9,530 nucleotides of DNA from Bacteroidota bacterium. GTDB lineage: Bacteria; Bacteroidota; Bacteroidia; JAADEI01. The translations under genes and the position numbers were made by a program. This document shows positions 6,869 through 9,530 of this stretch, in pieces; the first letter of the stretch is position 1, and each line of letters begins with the position of its first letter. The stretch is from the NCBI GenBank assembly GCA_024280615.1, contig JAJRPU010000183.1, positions 1 through 9,530 on the forward strand. The letters are read 5' to 3'. The notes below the pieces were generated by a model, which was not told the origin of the DNA, ran no database searches, and saw only the letters and a list, made by a program, of their open reading frames with translations.

Positions 6869-7734
6869 ATAATACCACTAAAAACATACTTACTGTTCTT
6901 GGAATCACTTATGGCTTAACTGTTATCACAGACTTTATTACATATAAACTTTTTGTGAGTCCAAGTGAAAGTGTTAATGCACTGCTATCAATCAGAATGT
7001 TCGTTCCCGCCATTGCAGTTATAATTTTCCATTATATATGCGGGAAATGTCTTTCACTGAGCGTTGTGGGCTTATCGCTTACTCGTTCCAGACGGGCTTA
7101 TGCCTTCGCTATCATAGCCCCAATAGCAGTTTTCCTTGTCTCTCTCGCCATCAGTGCACTGTTGGGTTTTGAAGTGCGAACCATTCAAGAGATGTATGAA
7201 TATGCCAATCAAAAGGTTAAGCAACCCATTCCAATGGTGCCAAGCGGGTTCCTGATGGTGCTTATCGTTATTGGCATTCTAACAGGCATTACTTTTAATG
7301 CACTCTTTGCCTTCGGTGAAGAAATCCTATGGCGTGGACTAATACCCACATTACTCGGACTGAGGTATAAATTTTTCTATGCTACAGCTTTCTCGTGGGT
7401 ATTCTGGTTTTTATGGCATTTGCCACTCACAGCCCTCCTGCAGTATAACTATCCTTTGGAAGCCCCTCGGGCTTTGGTGTTGCTCGCATCAGCACTCGTA
7501 ACTTTCGGAATGACCTTAACCATGATGCCTCTTCGCTATAATACCAATTCCGTTATCCCAACCGCTCTCTTGCACGGAATGACAATGTCCATGGGAATAG
7601 TCGCAGACTACTTCATAAGCGATACACTCTGGACAGGAGCCTCAGGAATCATTACTGGCATTGTATGGACACTGGCTGGATTAGTAAGTTATTTCTTGTT
7701 TGTTAAGGATTCAAACGAAAGTGATAAATTTTAG
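6865..7734 (+). CDS. CPBP-family intramembrane metalloprotease (Rce1/Abi-like)
   Basis: This 289-residue protein is very hydrophobic with about eight predicted membrane helices (about 8-30, 44-60, 79-101, 128-150, 165-187, 203-221, 229-247, 255-283). It has the CPBP signature in order: EEILWR (152-157; Glu152, Glu153 and Arg157), WFLWH (181-185) and a third histidine, His237, in ALLHGM. These residues form the zinc-type active site of Rce1-like CAAX proteases and bacterial relatives. It starts inside the asd stop codon (ATGA overlap), so it is probably co-translated with asd. In other bacteria the family processes membrane or signalling peptides, supports bacteriocin self-immunity, or has no known substrate. 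No peptide substrate gene is visible here, so the target is unknown. Confidence 0.88.
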   Translation: MNNTTKNILTVLGITYGLTVITDFITYKLFVSPSESVNALLSIRMFVPAIAVIIFHYICGKCLSLSVVGLSLTRSRRAYAFAIIAPIAVFLVSLAISALLGFEVRTIQEMYEYANQKVKQPIPMVPSGFLMVLIVIGILTGITFNALFAFGEEILWRGLIPTLLGLRYKFFYATAFSWVFWFLWHLPLTALLQYNYPLEAPRALVLLASALVTFGMTLTMMPLRYNTNSVIPTALLHGMTMSMGIVADYFISDTLWTGASGIITGIVWTLAGLVSYFLFVKDSNESDKF

Positions 7735-7747
7735 ACAAATACTCAAT

Positions 7748-8695
7748 ATGTGGGTAAAATATCTGTCACTAAGTCTATTGTTATTGTCAGGATGTTATAG
7801 CGACAGTCAAATTCTAACCATTGACAGAAACTGCTTTAATGCCTTATGGGTCTGGCAGTTCCCTAAAAACACGTCCGAAATGGATAGGCTAATTATGTCT
7901 GCCCGAAAAAGCAACATATCACTTTTGCTCATCAACCTATATTCTTCGCAATCCAATTCACTAGGATATAATTTGCCTGAATTTGCCTATATTGAAACCA
8001 TCGACAAGAAGGCTCTTTCTGCAAATATGTCCTTGTGGACAGTTTATGGAACCCCAGAATGGATACATTCATCTTGCGATTCAAACCTCATTCCGCTTAT
8101 TAAGGGGATAGTAGCCTACAAACAAGGAAAGCCTAATTCCACAATAACTGGAATTGTCTTAGATATTGAACCTACCGAACCCATTCCTGCCGATACATTT
8201 ATCTCAATGCTTCAGTTTTTCCAATGCACTAAAAATTTTTTGACCGCTCATAATTTACAATTAGGTATAGCATTTAGATTTTTCTGGACAGACTCTGTCT
8301 ATTTCAATGGTACAAACAAACCCGTATATCAGCATATTATTGACCTTGTCGACCTGCCAATAATTATGGCGTATAGAGATTTCGCAGGTTCTCAATGTCC
8401 AGACAATGGAATTATTTGCCTTTCCGAGCAAGCTGTAGAATACGCCTCAAGGACGCAGAAACCCCTTTTAATTGGAATTGAAACAATGAATTGCGTTCCT
8501 TATTGCGGAGACGAGCACGTAACATTCTACGAAGAAGGACAACAAGTATTAAATCAAGAACTAACAAATGTTTACAAACATTTTTCTAATTTTCATATCG
8601 GTTTCGCGATACACTCATACCAACAAGAATACTTATCTGGCAACGGAAAGTGGCAATTTATAAATCCAAAATTTCCCTGTCCCCCCATGTGGTAA
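7748..8695 (+). CDS. Lipoprotein with GH18-like TIM-barrel hallmarks, function unknown
   Basis: From ATG 7748 this is 315 residues. A lipoprotein signal peptide ends in LLSGC, with Cys16 the predicted lipidated residue, so it should be membrane anchored, probably outside the cytoplasm. The frame opens earlier (7700), but that start would overlap the protease gene and bury the signal peptide. The mature protein shows short hydrophobic strands spaced like a TIM barrel: ALWVWQF (32-38), SLLLINLY, SLWTVYG (95-101), GIVLDIEP (135-142), LGIAFRFFW (172-180), LPIIMAYRD (203-211), LLIGIETMN (240-248) and FAIHSY. The Asp139-x-Glu141 pair at the end of a strand, MAYRD, and Glu245 recall chitinase-like glycoside hydrolase 18 folds. 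Eight cysteines are present, including CVPYC. Fold and hydrolase activity are inferred; there is no family name I can give. It is the last gene of the run, 13 nt after the protease. Confidence 0.7.
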   Translation: MWVKYLSLSLLLLSGCYSDSQILTIDRNCFNALWVWQFPKNTSEMDRLIMSARKSNISLLLINLYSSQSNSLGYNLPEFAYIETIDKKALSANMSLWTVYGTPEWIHSSCDSNLIPLIKGIVAYKQGKPNSTITGIVLDIEPTEPIPADTFISMLQFFQCTKNFLTAHNLQLGIAFRFFWTDSVYFNGTNKPVYQHIIDLVDLPIIMAYRDFAGSQCPDNGIICLSEQAVEYASRTQKPLLIGIETMNCVPYCGDEHVTFYEEGQQVLNQELTNVYKHFSNFHIGFAIHSYQQEYLSGNGKWQFINPKFPCPPMW

Positions 8696-8722
8696 ATAAA
8701 ACCCAATATGCAGATTTCTTTC

Positions 8723-9043
8723 TCAGAACGTAATCACTCTATCACTGTCTACTACTATATCATATAAATCTTGCATTGTAGAGAGCGGACACAACTCAGA
8801 CCCTTCTGAATTCCTTATTTTCAAACATGTTCCACAAGCATAAATTTTACCGCCATTATTCACAAATTTTTCCATTTCTTCTGTTACTTTGAACTGTTCT
8901 GTGTCAAGGGATTCGCATTCCACACCCTTTCCAAGCAGGAAAATTTTAACCTCATCGCCTTTGTTAAGGGAGAAATTGCCGAAGCGAAAAGCATTCCACA
9001 CAGTCTCAGGGTCGTTGGAATAAATCACTATTCCTATTTTCAT
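8723..9043 (-). CDS. DsrE-family protein (sulfur-relay/thiol-type)
   Basis: This small cytoplasmic protein has 106 residues from ATG 9043. It begins MKIGIVIYSNDPETVWNAF, the first strand of the DsrE/DsrF/TusD Rossmann-like fold, continues with GDEVKIFLLGKGVE (29-42), then GGKIYACGTCLKIR (64-77) with Cys70 and Cys73 as a CGTC pair, Cys85 in ELCPLSTM, and DSDRVITF at the C-terminus. That layout is typical of DsrE-like proteins, where cysteines at this location can carry a persulfide. The frame extends 13 codons upstream to 9082, but that extension crosses the TATATTTG promoter element and is not conserved-looking. It converges on the lipoprotein gene with only 27 nt between stops, and it is divergent from the peroxiredoxin. 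The partner protein and sulfur donor are not visible here. Confidence 0.85.
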   Translation of the reverse strand: MKIGIVIYSNDPETVWNAFRFGNFSLNKGDEVKIFLLGKGVECESLDTEQFKVTEEMEKFVNNGGKIYACGTCLKIRNSEGSELCPLSTMQDLYDIVVDSDRVITF

Positions 9044-9065
9044 TGCACACTTATTTTGACTTGAA

Positions 9066-9073
9066 CAAATATA
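9066..9073 (-). promoter_or_regulatory. -7 promoter element of the DsrE-like gene
   Basis: On the minus strand this reads TATATTTG, a perfect TAnnTTTG match, 22 nt before ATG 9043, for a leader of about 16 nt. It also argues against a start at 9082. A -33 TTG at the usual distance is not clear. Confidence 0.5.
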
Positions 9074-9114
9074 CAAAGACACAGTTTGTGGTTATGCATA
9101 CTGTCAAAACACCG

Positions 9115-9122
9115 TAACTTTG
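9115..9122 (+). promoter_or_regulatory. -7 promoter element and start region of the peroxiredoxin gene
   Basis: TAACTTTG is a perfect TAnnTTTG match, 23 nt before ATG 9146. A TTTG at 9085-9088 is 26 bp upstream, rather far for a -33 element. A GGAGAG at 9138-9143 gives this gene a recognisable Shine-Dalgarno site, unlike most genes in the window. Confidence 0.5.
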
Positions 9123-9145
9123 TAAATGAAAAAAATCGGAGAGCG

Positions 9146-9530
9146 ATGCTACAGGTAGGTAAACCAATTCAGGATTTTGAATTCCAGTATTACGACCCGA
9201 AGACAGACCAATGGGGCAAAAAAAGGCTCTACGACATTTTGAAAGAAGGCAAGTGGGTAATTATGTTCTGGTATCCCGCTGACTTCACCTTTGTTTGCCC
9301 TACTGAACTAGCTGACCTAGCAGCCTTCGCAGATGAGTTTGACAAATACAATACAGAAGTGATTTCCTTTAGCACAGACACCCCGTTCGTTCACAGGGCT
9401 TGGAGGCAAACAGAGCCTCTTTTGAAGGACTTTAATTTCCTAATGGGCAGTGATGCCAGTTGCCGAATAGCCAGAGACCTCGGCATCTTTTCTGAGGAAG
9501 AGGAAGTAGCCTACAGGGCAACTATAATCA
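9146..9530 (+). CDS. ahpC: AhpC-type peroxiredoxin, N-terminal 128 residues (runs off window)
   Basis: Peroxiredoxins of this type reduce hydrogen peroxide and organic hydroperoxides with a reactive cysteine. The visible 128 residues contain the thioredoxin-fold strand VIMFWYPADF and the catalytic motif Pro44-x-x-x-Thr48-x-x-Cys51 (YPADFTFVCPTEL), where Cys51 is the peroxidatic cysteine (Cys46 in E. coli AhpC). STDTPFVHRAWRQ (about 75-87) and the later YRATII segment match the AhpC/Prx1 subgroup. The resolving cysteine expected in the C-terminal tail lies past the window end, so one cannot confirm the typical 2-Cys mechanism. The extra Cys in SDASCRIARDLG is unusual at that position. The start is ATG 9146, set by homology and the GGAGAG site. 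The electron donor (AhpF, thioredoxin or other) is not visible. Confidence 0.92.
   Translation, partial: MLQVGKPIQDFEFQYYDPKTDQWGKKRLYDILKEGKWVIMFWYPADFTFVCPTELADLAAFADEFDKYNTEVISFSTDTPFVHRAWRQTEPLLKDFNFLMGSDASCRIARDLGIFSEEEEVAYRATII

Noticed and set aside
7700..7747. Earlier start of the lipoprotein at 7700
   Set aside because: It would overlap the protease gene by 35 nt and place 16 residues before a perfect lipoprotein signal peptide that begins at 7748.
8696..8722. Bidirectional terminator between the convergent lipoprotein and DsrE-like genes
   Set aside because: No inverted repeat is present in the 27-nt gap.
9044..9082. Earlier start of the DsrE-like protein at 9082
   Set aside because: The added 13 codons run through the TATATTTG promoter element, and the family normally begins at the first beta strand, MKIGIVIYS.
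9126..9158. Ten-codon open frame (MKKIGERCYR) overlapping the peroxiredoxin start
   Set aside because: Its ATG lies only 4 nt after the -7 element and is probably upstream of the transcript start; it looks like a chance frame.

Overview
The window looks like a piece of a Bacteroidota (Bacteroidetes) chromosome, probably from an uncultured or little-studied lineage. The evidence is four kinds of signal. Intergenic regions carry the phylum's TAnnTTTG -7 promoter element. Shine-Dalgarno sites are mostly missing. AtpB has the signal-peptide form with a long N-terminal domain seen in this phylum. An ECF sigma factor is followed by a small 'TPEGYF'-type anti-sigma candidate and a Spy-like LTxxE periplasmic protein. 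There are no RNA genes, insertion sequences, CRISPR arrays or prophage genes, and no gap without a gene exceeds 130 bases.

Layout. Bases 1-216 (minus) hold the start of an unrecognised protein that runs off the window. Bases 343-1672 (minus) are a compact cassette transcribed as sigma factor, then single-pass membrane protein, then periplasmic Spy/CpxP-like protein. Its logic resembles the CnrH/CnrY/CnrX three-part envelope sensing system. Bases 1732-2775 (minus) encode ATP synthase subunit a, alone, with no other ATP synthase gene on either side. A 70-bp divergent promoter region separates atpB from a plus-strand run of five genes with gaps of 12 nt or less, or 4-nt overlaps, up to a final 13-nt gap (2846-8695). 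These are an acyl-CoA carboxylase carboxyltransferase subunit, a tryptophanase-family PLP lyase, aspartate-semialdehyde dehydrogenase, a CPBP intramembrane protease and a lipoprotein with TIM-barrel (GH18-like) hallmarks. A convergent DsrE-like protein (8723-9043, minus) follows. It sits back to back with the start of an AhpC-type peroxiredoxin (9146 to the window end, plus).

How the genes may work together. The sigma cassette has a clear internal logic: a periplasmic signal passes through a membrane anti-sigma to ECF-directed transcription. The five-gene run is packed like one operon, but its members come from different areas (acyl-CoA carboxylation, amino-acid beta-elimination, the aspartate family pathway, and two envelope proteins), so a shared function is not evident. 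DsrE-like and AhpC are both cysteine-chemistry proteins sharing one divergent promoter region, which suggests but does not prove a link in sulfur or redox handling.

I see no wholly new system. The items most worth following are the Cnr-like cassette, the isolated atpB, the lyase with altered active-site surroundings, and the GH18-like lipoprotein.
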